Shown here one piece after another: positions 49,380-61,119 of a stretch of 64,000 nt of DNA. The notes under the pieces are model-generated. The model was not told where the DNA came from. It did not search any database and saw only the letters and a list, made by a program, of their open reading frames with translations. Made by a program: the position numbers and the translations under genes. This DNA is from Procambarus clarkii (taxonomy: Eukaryota; Arthropoda; Malacostraca; Decapoda; Cambaridae): assembly GCF_040958095.1 (NCBI RefSeq), contig NC_091209.1, positions 11,599,984-11,663,983 on the forward strand, in the 5' to 3' direction. Within the stretch, counting starts at the first letter, position 1. Each line of letters begins with the position of its first letter.

Positions 49380-50310
49380 CCATTGGAAGTGGTGCACGTC
49401 ATGTTATTCTAGTGTATGTTGTGTTAGTCTTGATCTTGATCTTGTTTCAAATGATACACATTTACAATGGCTGAGGAAGGTGGTTGTACCTTTGCCTCTT
49501 TTTCCCTGGTCCATCTTCTTCCCATTCTGGCCATTTAGGAGTCCTTTGAGGGTCGTAATCTGCAAAAGTGCAAAACCTAACGTTTTGGGAGCATAACCAA
49601 AGCAAATATTGCATCAGCCAAAAAAATGATAGGATGGATTATGAGAACCTTCAAATCCAGAGATCCCATCACAATGGTTGTACTCTTCAAATCACTTGTG
49701 TTTGTCTCGTCTTGAGTACTGCCTCAGTACTCACTTCCCCCTTCAGAGCAGGAGACATGCTGAAATAGAGGGAATACAGAGAAACATATACGGCACGCAT
49801 AGACGAGATTAAGCACCTAAATTATTCGGATCGTCTCAAAGCTCTCCAAATGTAACTCACTAGAAAGGAGATGAGAGAGATACCAAATAATATACACATG
49901 GAAAATATTGGAGGGCCAGGGTCCCAAATCTACACAGTAAAATAACAACGTACTGGAAGTGAACGATATGGAAGAAAAATGCAAATAGAACCAGTAAAGA
50001 GCAGGGATGCCATAGGCACAATCAGAGAACACTGTATAAACATCAGAGGTCCATGGTTGTTCAACGTCCTACCAGCAACTATCAAAAATATTGCCTGAAC
50101 AACCATGGACATCTTCAAGAGAAAACTAGACTGTTTTCTTCAAGGAGTGTCGGACCAACCAGGCTGTGGTGGGTATGTGGGCCTGCGGGTCGCTCCAAGC
50201 AACAGCTTGGTGGACCAAACTCTCACAAGTCAAGCCTGACCTCGGGCCGGGCTTGGGAGTAGAACAACTCACAGAACCCCATCAGCCAGGTATCAACCAG
50301 GTAATGTGAA
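49380..50310 (+). mobile_element. LINE 3' end, decayed
   Basis: Translated pieces in changing frames include CLSRLEYCLSTHFPLQSR (RT thumb/C-terminal 'LEYC.P.W.P' block) and RGPWLFNVLPATIKNIA-like sequence. The last piece is RLWWVCGPAGRSKQQLGG. The DNA end CTCGGGCCGGGCTTGGGAGT AGAACAACTC...CAGGTATCAACCAGGT is a tail I associate with decapod LINEs. Multiple frameshifts; inactive. Confidence 0.7.
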
Positions 50311-51140
50311 ACTCATAGTAATCATATGCTGTATATACAAAGAAATAGAGGGGAGGAAAACAGCAAAAGGCAAAAACACTGGAAAACTATGTTTACTACC
50401 AGGGGTAAACAGTGTAGATGGGGCAAAAATGAAATGAGGACAAAATTATTGTAATATGAAGTGTAGCTAATATCACGATTATTGGAGTAGATACGGATGA
50501 TTAATGTAGTGTCTCTTTGGCATCTCCCTGGGTTAATTCCAAACACCATACAGTTCTATACTTTTCAGTGTTGAATGTTAATGTGCAAAAAACTGATTTG
50601 TTAGATTGTGTATTTTTTATAAATACTGTACAACTGGATCAGCCATACTGAGGTAGTAATGAAGATCTCTGAATAATGAAGAAATGAAAGAGAACCCCAT
50701 ACAAGAACTGAAGTCACATAATGCACTTCACTACAAAATTAAATGGTAAGTAACTTCTGATTCAGTATTTTTTTTAAGACTATGTACAGTACCTTGTACA
50801 TTAAAAATTTATAAAATTAAAACTAGATGATACTAACTTGTTTAGCCCTTTTGTTGCGACCTAATGTTTTCAACCATGTTCACTCCAAGGAATGAAATGC
50901 GGCTTACCCAAAAAAAAAAAAATTAAACTTGTATTATTTCTAAAGAAAAATAACAGAACTTTCCAGTTACAGCATTAACAAAATAAAAAACTAGAAGACT
51001 TTGAGGTAGGCAAAAATAAAACCCCTAAAATATCTAATTTCAAGCCCCAATTTTTGCATAAGAAAATCTGGTCAGAGCAACACAAAACCAGGGGTATGTA
51101 TATATCCAGGACATAGTTATACATTCATAATTTGGGTCAT
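50311..51140. other. No gene seen
   Basis: AT-rich, no exon or recognisable repeat. Confidence 0.35.
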
Positions 51141-51345
51141 AGCTGAAATGTCCCTGATTCAATTCCTGCAGCAAGACAGAAGCATTTGGGCAATGTTTCC
51201 TTTCACCTGATGGCTCTGTTCACTTAGTAAATAGGTACCACAGAGTTATGCAACTGTTGAGTGTGTCATCTTGGGAAACATCAATAATTGGCCTCAGTGG
51301 ACCCTCAATAAGCCTAACACACTTCCTGACTCAGACTGCGGGGAA
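51141..51345 (+). mobile_element. tRNA-derived SINE (15.9-kb family), truncated head
   Basis: The body contains TTTCCTTTCACCTGATGGCT CTGTTCAC, TTAGTAAATAGGTACCA, GTTATGCAACTGTTGAGTG and GGACCCTCAATAAGCCTAA, in the family order. Confidence 0.7.
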
Positions 51346-52397
51346 CTATAATGTGACGTACAGTACTGTATAGTATATATCACCAAAAATCATTAACAAT
51401 ATTTTTAGGATACAGAATAAAAATGAATTTTTATTGCCTTTCTATAAGATCCAAAAATAATTTGAGTACAGTGTACCTCTATATAAGGCCATGCATGTTC
51501 CAATTGTACAGTATGCTGTACTGTACTGTCATAAATACAACACACAAACATGCATACCAAGAAATTCTATGTATTAATTCTTCCCCTCTTGTTTCACTAC
51601 TATGATTTGTGTGTGTTTTTTCTTTTATCTAACATGTTTCTTTACTTTTTAGATTATATTGCCATCATGAATATAAATGCTTATTCATATTGAACATATA
51701 TCATTATAGGACCTCCAGAAGAAATATTTACATAAAAAGATTGTTTTCAAGCTAGTAAAATTGACTACAATACGCTTAAATAAAATAATAATAAACAAAT
51801 ATATCTATACATACTGTATATTATATAACATAATTTGTCTACCATGGACATTACATTTTACAACATATAAAAAGAACATACCATAGCATTAATTTAAAAA
51901 AAAAAAAAAAAATAGTACGAGGTGTGAAGGAAAACACATATGGTGCCTTGGGTACAATTGCTTGTGGTAGCATTAAATTGTCACCAACAAGTGACAGTCA
52001 TATCCAAGTGCCTGCTTTATAAGTCAAAGGACCTGGTTGAACATTACATGATTTGGAAGTATTTTCTAGGTATCATGGATGGAAGTCACATATTATAGCA
52101 TAGGACCATTTTTATGGCTTTGGCTGCTAATGCTTATTGCAACAAAAGGGTTAAGCAATGTTGTTATACAGTATGTATTTGGTTTCTGTTGAGTTTCAGT
52201 GTACAGTAAACCATTTCACTTAATACAGTGTAATAATGAATGAGTCATGTTAATATCTAAGAAAATTAGCTTATTTTTCATGTTAAAATGTAGTTTCATA
52301 ATGTAACATTTGAATGAAACAATCCTTGCTTAATCTAGATATTTTTATCATCACATTTAATAAGTTTTTGTATTACTGTAATAATGCTTTTTGTTCT
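51346..52397. other. No gene seen; upstream of candidate exons
   Basis: AT-rich sequence with a poly(A) run of about 16 (51896-51911). No promoter element could be assigned. Confidence 0.35.
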
Positions 52398-52399
52398 AG

Positions 52400-52819
52400 G
52401 GCGATGATGACAAGCAGTTGCCCGTGTCGAAGACCAGGTTAGTGAAAAAGAGTGCTAGGGTATCACTTTGGAACAAAGTCAGTTGGGTCTATAATAGATG
52501 ATCAGAAGGCTTGCGGCAGTATTGCAGAAATCATGAAAATTTTTTGAACTCAGATCATGCATATGAGCATCTTGAGTATATGAAGAATGGCACTGGTACA
52601 ATTTTGTAGCCTTTTGTAACAACCTTTCTTTCTCTAAAAAAATTAAGACTGCTAATTGTACATGTACTGTTACTAAAATTCAAGATGCCTATGTTATCTA
52701 TTCTGAGTTGAAATTGTTTTGGTGTCTGTTATACTGTCGTCTATCCATATTTCTTCTCATATCATCTTTCTCTTTCCAGTACGAAGCGGACATTAGCGCT
52801 ACTGGTGAGGAATACTTAG
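52400..52819 (+). CDS. Two small candidate exons (52400-52437; 52780-52804 or to stop at 52819)
   Basis: TTTTTGTTCTAG|GGCGATG...GACCAG|GTTAGT and CTTTCTCTTTCCAG|TACGAAG are good splice signals. Joined, they read GDDDKQLPVSKTSTKRTLAL in one open frame. If the second exon is terminal, it ends ...LLVRNT at TAG 52817-52819, with an AATAAA at about 52868. If it uses the internal donor ACTG|GTGAGG at 52804/52805, it could instead be a 5' leader exon of the zinc-finger transcript, but the frame does not continue into 53175. The gene is not recognised. Confidence 0.35.
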
Positions 52820-53164
52820 TCTTCAATCAACAGTGCTGCTGCTGTATCCAGCCATTGTATTGAAGCTAATAAAGAATATTCAACTTTAGTATTTTTTTTC
52901 ATTTAACCCTTCTGACTTTGTTCCTTGATGACAACCTTTTTACAGAATATTTTATATTGTGGGTTTAATTGTGTAGATTATGGTAAACTAAAATTGTTAT
53001 TAGTATTAGGTCTAGTCAATTAATATAGTAATATTACATTGCATGTTATTAGTGAATAATTTTGCATGCTAGTACAGTATATGAAACTAAAATATTTAAA
53101 TTCTTGTTAAGTGTTCAAAATTTAAGTCTTGTAATTTAACTACAAAATTTTTATTTCATTGCAG

Positions 53165-54025
53165 GTACATCACCATGGATGACATGCAGCGTTTGACAAC
53201 AGCTGCTTGTGCTGATCTGGAAAGGTTAGCAGCAGCTGCAGCCACAATGGGCTACTCTTCAGACTCTCTTCCTGTGCCTGCTCATCACTTGTCAAGTGCT
53301 GTGCCTCCAAGTACCTTGGCTCCTACAGTAGTGCCACAATATCCAGATCCATACGACCTTTCTCGAGCACAGCAGTACGCAGTAGCAAGGCTTAGTGAAT
53401 ATCAACCTCGGACTGTATATGAGCAATCTCGAGCTCCTCACCCTGCAACAACACAGCATCAACACATCATAACCCCTTCTCATGCTCATACATCTTCAAG
53501 GAATTCACAATATGCTGTGGACCGATCTAACTTTAGCCACGTGAGCAATAGGTCACAACAGTATACAACTGTTACTGCATCCAGTAGTAATTCTGCTGTT
53601 CCAGAAGGCATTCAGTATACTGATACAAAGCCTGTTAGTGTTAATAGTGGAATTGCACTGACTCAGCCATCTTTGATACCATCAACAGGAACCACCAGTT
53701 CAGTTACTCATGCTGTAATGCATTTGTCCAGGATGGTTTGGCATTATATTCCTCAGGAAATGTACCTACCCCACCTCAGGAAAAAAAGAAAAAGAAAGAG
53801 AGAAAATCAGAGGGAGAATCCAAAGAAAAAAAAAGAAAAACTTAATACTGATGTTGAAGTGTTAGGTGAAGGTACAAGTGTAGAAGGCGAAGCAAAAAAA
53901 TTAATATTACTGAAATTCCCAGAGCCTGTTCTTATAGATGGTTAGAAAATACTATGTATGCAGTGTGTGTGATGTAAGATTCCTTCGAAAATACCAATTT
54001 AGAAGACATCTCATTGCACATACAG
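53165..54025 (+). CDS. C2H2 zinc-finger protein exon, with a frame break
   Basis: A good acceptor (TTTTTATTTCATTGCAG) precedes GTACATCACCATGG, so ATG 53175 has a strong Kozak context. The frame to 53945 encodes MDDMQRLTTAACADLERLAA, then a Ser/Thr/Gln/Pro/Tyr-rich region, then a Lys/Arg cluster (RKKRKRKRENQRENPKKKKE, likely nuclear localisation). A +1 shift is needed to enter the frame of 53938 onward. There a classical finger YVCSVCDVRF...HLIAH (C-x2-C-x12-H-x3-H) ends in the linker HTGEK. AG|GTGAGA inside the linker at 54025 could be the real exon end. The shift may be an assembly or sequencing error, a small intron, or true decay. The zinc-finger assignment is firm; gene identity is unknown. 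Confidence 0.55.
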
Positions 54026-55656
54026 GTGAGAAACGTGGTGCTCTATCATTAGAGACAAAAGTGGAAATTATACGTCGAATACAATCAGGAGAAAAACAAG
54101 TTGATTTGGCTATGGAATATAATGTTGGGAGGTCTACTCTTAGTTTCATTATGAAAACATGCTGAAAAATTTCTTGGTGTATGGAAAAATGGAAAGTTTC
54201 ATCCAGACAGTAAAAGATTACGGGGAGCACAAAGGGAAGATGTGGAAGAGGCTTTGTATGTATGGTATAAACAAGCATTGCAAATGCATATAACAATTAC
54301 TGGTCCTATACTTTGTCAGAAAGCCAAGGATTTTGCTGTAAAGTTAGGCTACAAAGAATTTAAAGCTACTCATGGATGGCTCGATAGATTTAAACACAGA
54401 AAGAATATTGTCCTTGGTCGAGGAAAACCTAACAAAGATAAGGATAATCAAGAAGATTCAGAAGATTTAAAAGGGGACTTTACTGGTCAAGTTTTGCCTA
54501 GTGCCCTAATGGAATTTGAAGCTAATGACGTTTTCCATGCGGATGGAAATAGGACTTCTTTACCGTATCCTTCCTAATAAAACTTCCATTTATAAAGGTG
54601 ATAGATGTGCTGGTGGGAGTAAAAGTAAGCATAGAGTAACAGTTCTTATGTGTACTAATATGACAGGGACAGAAAAGTTCCCACTATTAGTAATTGGAAA
54701 GCATCCAAAGCCAAAATGTTTTTAAAAATGTAAAAAGTCTCCCTGTTCAATATTTAGCAAACTCTAAATCCTGGATGACTACTGAAAGCTTTACTGCATG
54801 GCTTCATGATCTAGACTCATGGTTTGTGCAGCAGAAATAGGAAAGTTTTACTTGTATTACCAAATCGTCCCTATTCACCCCAAGGCACCAAAGCTAAATG
54901 CTGTTAGAGTACTTAGTAGTCCACAGACTTTTATTGGTCCATGTAAACTTGGCATTTCTCATTCGTTAAAGAGAAACTATAGAAGAGCTGTTTTAGAGAC
55001 TCTGCTTAATTATATGAAAGAAGAGTGTGCAAAAAAAAAGAAAAAAACCAAGCAATCAACAAATGCAATTAAATTTGTTGGCATGTCTTCACTTACTTGC
55101 TGCAGCTTGGCATGCTGTTACTGATATTACAATAAACAACAGTTTCCAAAGATCTGGAATAGGAAAATATGCATTGTGGGGAATGAATCTCATGCCAGAA
55201 ACAAATCTAGGAACTGAAAATTTGGAACTGATTCATAAACTAAAATCTAAAGGTTTTAAAATTCCAGATGCGATTACGTTTGATGAATATGTTATGTTTG
55301 ATGATGATGTACAAATTTGCCACCTAATGGATGACGATGACATTATTGCTGCTGTTACGGGTGCTGATTTAGAGTCTTCAGACAGTGAAGATGAGGATGT
55401 TGAGGTTGAGAAAGGGAAAGGTGGAAGTAAGGATAAAGGGGAATCAGTTGAGAGTGGTGATACAGAAACTGGTGAAGAGATTGAAGATGGTCCAGCTATG
55501 GCAGAGGTAGATGCTAGTCTTGGCACTCTTCGACAACATATTCAATACCAAGAAGGTGCTCAAGAAATGTTTAGAGTTTTAGCTCATCTTGAGTTTCTTA
55601 TTCATAAGGGGACCAGTAGACCTCCAGTTGCAATAACTTCTGAGGCAACGACTTGA
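54026..55656 (+). pseudogene. Tigger/pogo-type (JRK/TIGD-like) transposase, decayed
   Basis: Immediately after the zinc-finger linker comes KRGALSLETKVEIIRRIQSG then EKQVDLAMEYNVGRSTLS, a CENP-B-type helix-turn-helix. After a frameshift the second DNA-binding domain follows (EDVEEALYVWYKQALQ, GPILCQKAKDFAVKLG, ATHGWLDRFKHRKNIV). The DDE domain is broken. The first Asp is in FHAD (54542-54544), followed by a one-base shift into LLYRILPNKT. The expected DN of the second block near 54860 is missing, and the expected Asp of the third (QPCDLG-like) reads as Lys (GPCKLG, 54945-54947). The C-terminal part (LHLLAAAWHAVTDITINN then an acidic Ser/Glu region) stays open to 55656. Family knowledge: cut-and-paste transposase. 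At least three frameshifts make it non-functional as transposase. Confidence 0.85.
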
Positions 55657-57690
55657 AATAATAATAATAATAATAGCTGGGGAATGGTTACAATGTAATT
55701 CAGTAATGATAGTAAAGTTCAAATGCCAAATCAAAAGATTTTACAGTAAATGCAAATTATTTGATTACAAGACAACACTATTTTCACACTACATTCAAAA
55801 GTGTAAAAATGAGTTCAGCCATCATGAATGACTTGGAATTCAAGTGATGTTTTTGTGTCATTTTGGTCTGGATATTGTAGTATTTTATATTAATATGTAT
55901 GTATGGTATGTATATAGTCAATTTTTTTTTTCATTGGCTTGTTATTCATTTCTAAATTATAACATTACAGGTTGAAAATTACAGGGAATATATAATTCTA
56001 GTATTGTTGGTTCATGTATGAATTATGTTGTACAACTTGAGCTTTACTTCTTTGTTTACATTTTGTGACATTTAGTACATTTAAACATGTGCTACATTTT
56101 TGTGACAAACTGCAGTAAATGCTGTGAGAGTAAGCTTTATTCTGTTTGTCTGCTGAAGGATTTGTTAGGTTAACGTTTGTGATTAATTTTTATCATCAAG
56201 TTTAGGAATTTCATGATAAATGTTATGCAGTGCATTATTTTGTCTACTCTATCATACTTTAACATCAATCAATACTCTTCAAGCTCAGCTTTTAATCTCA
56301 CTTTTCCATAACCTACAATTACAAAAGAAATAATTTAGGGTTGAATAGATCAGATAAATTTCTATAATTCTTATTGAATCTCTCAAGCTTTGTGTTATTT
56401 TTTTTCAAGTATATTTAATGCCAAACTAAAAATATGGCAACTCCAGCCTTTCTTTGACTTTTTCTTCATAGTACTGTATTAGGGCCTTGAAACCTCTCCT
56501 TACAGTGAAGCTTAGATAAATTTTAATAGCTGAAATGGATTTTAATATGAAGCTGAGATGGACTTAAATTACTTGCAGCAGCAGATTCTATTGTTCATAA
56601 GTGAATTTTAGTGAGATTGCAGTTTTTCATTGTAAGAAAATTATGTTGCCAAACACAGATGCCTGTAATAATTTGGAAAGGAATTGTATCTACTTGTCTT
56701 CTAACCCCATGAAAGTGGGAAATAGGAAATTGTTTAATGAAGGAATACACACAGTTTTACTTATATTGAATATTTAATATTATTTTTTTTATATCACAAC
56801 TAGAACTACACAATTAGCAACTTATTATTGTTTATAATTTTTTGTATAAATACAGTACAGTGAAACCTCCAAAATCTTTATTATATCTTTTCAGAACTGA
56901 TGGGAATGTCTTGATATTTGGCCTAGTATTTTTTGGCTAGTATAAAATATTTTGGATATTTGTTTATAACCAATGGTATATCACATCTTTATGCACATTT
57001 AAACATAAATAATACATAAATAATGATTTGCTGATAATAATTAGTAATAAGATAAAATTCCAAAGGGTTCTTCCAGATACACATATATCAAACTAAGGTT
57101 ACAGAGAGGACTGGGCCATTAAAACAATCTGGTAATCTTAGTTAATGAAAAAGAAATAGAAACCATTATATAAAGTCTTTAATACAGAAGGGCTTAATTT
57201 GCTTGAAGTTAAATGATTTTAAAGGCGTATGCTAATACTTAGTAAGCTAATACTGTACTTATTAGGGAAGCCACTTTCCCCTTCCGAAGGGTATTGCCAT
57301 GTCGTGTGGCTTGTGAAGCTCTTCATCTGGGTGGGGCAATTAAATGGCTTATGAAACTTCTAGCCAAACAGAGTGTAGCCTATTTTTTTATTGTTTAAAA
57401 TGTTGCCGAGCGTAAAGCAATGATATAGAACGTTGAACATAGTAGGTGCTGACCTTGACTACATACTTCGGAATGAAAATTTTGAACCTTATGACCTCCC
57501 ATTGAATCTCTCTCTCTCGCATTACACACAGAAATCACAATAGCATGATGCATCAAATTAACAAAGTTCTGTGTGCAATGAAGTAAGGGCGAAGTGGTAG
57601 AATAGCTTGTTGGCAGAGCTCGGGTGCATGGGGGGAATTGTGTAAAACCTTTTTTTTGTGTCTCGGAGAGACAGCAGGATCCATGGTAGG
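55657..57690. other. AT-rich region; AAT repeat and a solo Tigger-like end
   Basis: (AATA)-type repeat at 55657-55673 directly follows the transposase stop. At about 56857 TACAGTACAGTGAAACCTCC looks like a Tigger terminal repeat (TA + CAGTGAAACCTC) without a matching end. No coding exon seen. Confidence 0.4.
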
Positions 57691-57714
57691 TCAAGTTGAT
57701 TTCCCAGTTGCAAT

Positions 57715-57830
57715 TCTTTTACCATGTCGTAACTCAGTCAATTAAGGGCGCCTCTGGGATCCTCTCAGACGTAGGTTCGAACCCTCGTCACTGCCCTTGT
57801 GGATTTGTTCTCTCTTTCTCCCATTGTGAT
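57715..57830 (+). mobile_element. tRNA-derived SINE head (third family)
   Basis: GTAACTCAGTCAATTAAGGG (A-box) and GACGTAGGTTCGAACCCTCG (B-box) have tRNA spacing, then TCACTGCCCTTGTGGATTTG TT. The 5' and 3' arms do not form an acceptor stem, and unrelated sequence follows, so it is a SINE. Confidence 0.65.
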
Positions 57831-58561
57831 GTCTGTGGTGGTATTGCACACATTGCCAAGTGTGACAGTTACAGTATGTATTATGAAAACAGCCCCTCAG
57901 AATCTGTAACAAAATCCTGAGCATCATCCCCCTTATTAATACTTTTAAACACAAATGCATTCTTTATCTCATCCTTATGTAAAATCAAACATGATCAATT
58001 TTGATGCTGTATTTGGGCCACAAATGTGGAATAAATACAGGTACAGTACAGTACTGGTACTTTAATTTCCACTTGGATGAAGCTGCAGTTATTGATAATT
58101 TGATGTTGCATAACTCATACAATCTGTTGCCACAAATGTCACTATCCAACTACAGTATGTTCTAAAACACAAGCTATCGAAGTACAGCCTGAAGAGCAGG
58201 CAGATCACCTTACTAATATTTTTACACAAATAATACTTGGGCAGAAATTACCAAAATGTAAGTTTAAACTCCAATACAGTACGGTATATGAATAATGAGA
58301 ATCCTGGCAAATGTCGGTTGATGACCCAAAAAGATTGTCTTGACAATATATTAAGGCTATTTTATGTCAGGGACATGACATAATCCATGTTGACGTACTT
58401 TACATACCTGGCCTCCTCATGACAATTGACTTTGGTTAACGCAAGTTATTTTGTAAGTACAGTATATTACAGTATATACAATTTGGGTGTATGTATGTAC
58501 AGTATATAATAAAAAAATATATATACTGTACAGTACAGGTATATATAAATATAAAATGTAT
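57831..58561. other. No gene seen
   Basis: AT-rich with abundant TACAGTA/TACTGTA heptamers; short TA tract at 58517-58555. Confidence 0.35.
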
Positions 58562-60000
58562 GTCGTACCTGATAACTAGAACGCACAACTTTGCCTAGTA
58601 TGCAAGGCCCAATTTGCCTAACAGGCAGAGTGATTTTCATTATTTTCAATATTTGTTTTCAAATTGGTTTAATTAGTTGAATTAATATTATATGAAGAAC
58701 ATAAATTACTGACTTAGTTATATTCGGATAGGTTAGGTTTGATACAATTTCAATGTTAGTTTTAACTCAAATTAAAAAAATAACACTCATATATAATGTA
58801 ATACAGTACTGTAGTTCCAAAAACTTCATCATATCAAAAGAAATTTTTTATAAAAATACAGTGGAACCTCGGTGTATGAATTTAATCCGTTCCAAAAAAA
58901 TGCAACGTAATTTGAATATTCGTACACCGAATCAAATTTTCTTGTAAGAAATAATGTAAATTGAATTAATCATTACCCAAAAAATTAACTTAAAAATACA
59001 TTTTATCCAGGATACTACTCATATTTTTTTCATACACAAAGCAATAAAGAATGAATGTAAACTATAAATAAAATAAATGATCATTTAACTGCTCATTACC
59101 TTTATTGAGGATTCTTTGTTGGCATATGGAAGATGGTGAGTGGACCAGGAAGGGAGGTGTTAGTGTGTGGAAGGGAAGTCCCCTTCCATTATAACATCAG
59201 GCAGTGAGGTACTCTCAAACTGAGGTACTCTCTCTCCTACATTTTGTAAGCATATTACTAAGACCTGGTTGTTTGTCTCACTAAGAATCTGTCTAAAAAC
59301 ACCTGCTTTTGCCTATATTTTAACAACTGGCTGCAGTGAGACATTACATTGTCATTAAAAAGATTAATACAATGGCTTGCTACAGCATTATCTGGGGGTG
59401 AATCTTTTCAGCAAAACTTTGCAGTTTTTCCCATACTACACACATTTTCCTAGCCAGATCAACCATGCCCATACCATCTTCATATTTATGAATTATCTCA
59501 TTTTTTTCTTCTATTATCCTCACAACTGTTTTCTTAGGTGGAACTTTACCACTGACTTTTTTGGGACCCCATGGCATGATATATAATGAGAACTTTTACG
59601 TTAAGCAACAAAAAAGATGAAATTATTCACAGAATTCAAGTGCATTTATCATTAGACAGGATACAAGCGTAAACTGATCTTAACGACTCAGACAAGTATG
59701 AACAAGCAGTTAGTACTCTGGAGCGAACAGTGTACACCAGGGCATATGTACCGATGAAATTTTAGTCCTACACCAGAAATTTTTTATTAAAATGCAATTG
59801 TACACTAAGGTTCCACTATACGATTTCCGGAAAACTCTGCTTGCTTGGCAACTTGGCCTATTAGTTACAATAATATAACCTAACCTAACATTTCCTAGCC
59901 TGACAACTATATCAGTAATTCGTATTCCTGATATAATGTAATAATATTAATTGGAATAAACCAATTTGGAAAGAAATATTTGAAAATAACAAAAATCACA
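58562..60000. mobile_element. Foldback/MITE element, copy 3, split by a Tigger insertion
   Basis: The left arm (58562-58858) starts GTCGTACCTGATAACTAG and continues CTAGTATGCAAGGCCCAATT TGCCTAACAGG as in copy 1. The right arm resumes at 59821 (TTTCCGGAAAACTCTGCTTG, AACCTAACCTAACATTTCC, ATATTAATTGGAATAAACCA) and matches copy 2. The final terminal repeat is lost into TA/CA tracts after 60000. The 960 bp between the arms are a separate transposon. Confidence 0.75.
58859..59818 (-). mobile_element. Internally deleted Tigger-like transposon, nested in the foldback
   Basis: Terminal inverted repeats CAGTGGAACCTCGGTGTA and, at the right end, TACACTAAGGTTCCACTA are flanked by TA on both sides (58857-58858, 59819-59820). 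On the minus strand a start at 59577 gives MPWGPKKVSGKVPPKKTV and EEKNEIIHKYEDGMGMVDLA, the N-terminal CENP-B helix region. After about 37 residues it jumps directly to transposase C-terminal sequence (WEKLQSFAEKIHP, then a frameshift and ASHCINLFNDNVMSH, RQKQVFLDRFLVRQ). The DNA-binding second half and the entire DDE domain are deleted, so it can move only in trans. Confidence 0.85.
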
Positions 60001-60288
60001 TATACATACACATATATAAACAGTATACACATATATGCGGTATATATACACATACGTACAGTACATACATACATATATAATATAGTATTGTACTCTTGTT
60101 TTAAACTACATTTTTGTTGAACATGTTTATAATGTACAGTAATGGAATATTGTTTTGTTTACTCAAGCTCAGTATTTTAATAAAATATTTAGTTATTATC
60201 AGAGGTATTCTCCCTCTCTAATTTCTTACTTTAAAATTTCATGTTGAATTTTGTCCATTAGACTGTACCACACAGAGCCATTACGATA

Positions 60289-61119
60289 CAGTGAAATCTC
60301 GGGATACGAAAGTCCCTCTTTACGAATTTTTCGGGTTACGAGCTCAATTTCTTTGTAAAATTTTAATCGGATTACAAGCTTTGCCTCGTCTTACATAGTC
60401 TGTTGATACATGTATGGGGTCGACTGAGCACGTGATGTGCTTCAGTTTACCAGTCACCCGCCTAGTGACGCCCACGCTTGAATTTTTTGTGAAGAATTTC
60501 ATTGTTTTTTTTGCTTTTTTGGTTTCTGAACATAAAAGTTCTTATTATATATCATGCCATGGGTACCAAGAAAGTCAGTAGTAAAGTTCAACGTAAGAAA
60601 ATAGTTGTGAGGATGACAATAGAGGAAAAACAAGAGACCATTCATAGTGAGACAATGTGATGTCTCACTACAGACAAGTATTAAAATGTAGGGAAAAACT
60701 AAGTGTCTATAGACAGATTCTTAGTAAGACAAGCAAGCAGTGAGCCACAACCAGATCCTAGTAGTATGCCTACAAAATGTAAGAGAGAAAGTATCCTGGA
60801 AATGCCATCACTGCTGTTATGAAAGGGGACTCCCCCTTCTAAACACTAACACCTCTCCTCCTCCCCTCCTCCTCACTATCTTCTATATGCCAGCAAGAGT
60901 CATCAATAAAGGTAAGCTATAACTTGTACATACTATAGTACAAAATATTTGTGTGTATTAATGTATTAAATGTATTTTGAAGTTAATATTTTTGGGAGTG
61001 TGGAACGGATTAATTCAATTTACATTATTTCCTAGGGGAAACTTTGTTTCGTGTTGCGAATTTTCGGTTTACGAGATATCTCTAGGAACGGATTAAATTC
61101 GAAAACCAAGGTATCACTG
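60289..61119 (+). mobile_element. Internally deleted Tigger-like transposon, second copy
   Basis: TA + CAGTGAAATCTCGGGATACG at the left, and ACCAAGGTATCACTG + TA at the right, form imperfect terminal inverted repeats with TA duplications (60287-60288, 61120-61121). Plus-strand coding remnants: MPWVPRKSVVKFNVRKK-like start around 60558, then C-terminal YRQILSKTSKQ-type sequence near 60700-60760, each parallel to 58859-59818 on the other strand. The middle is again deleted. Confidence 0.8.
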
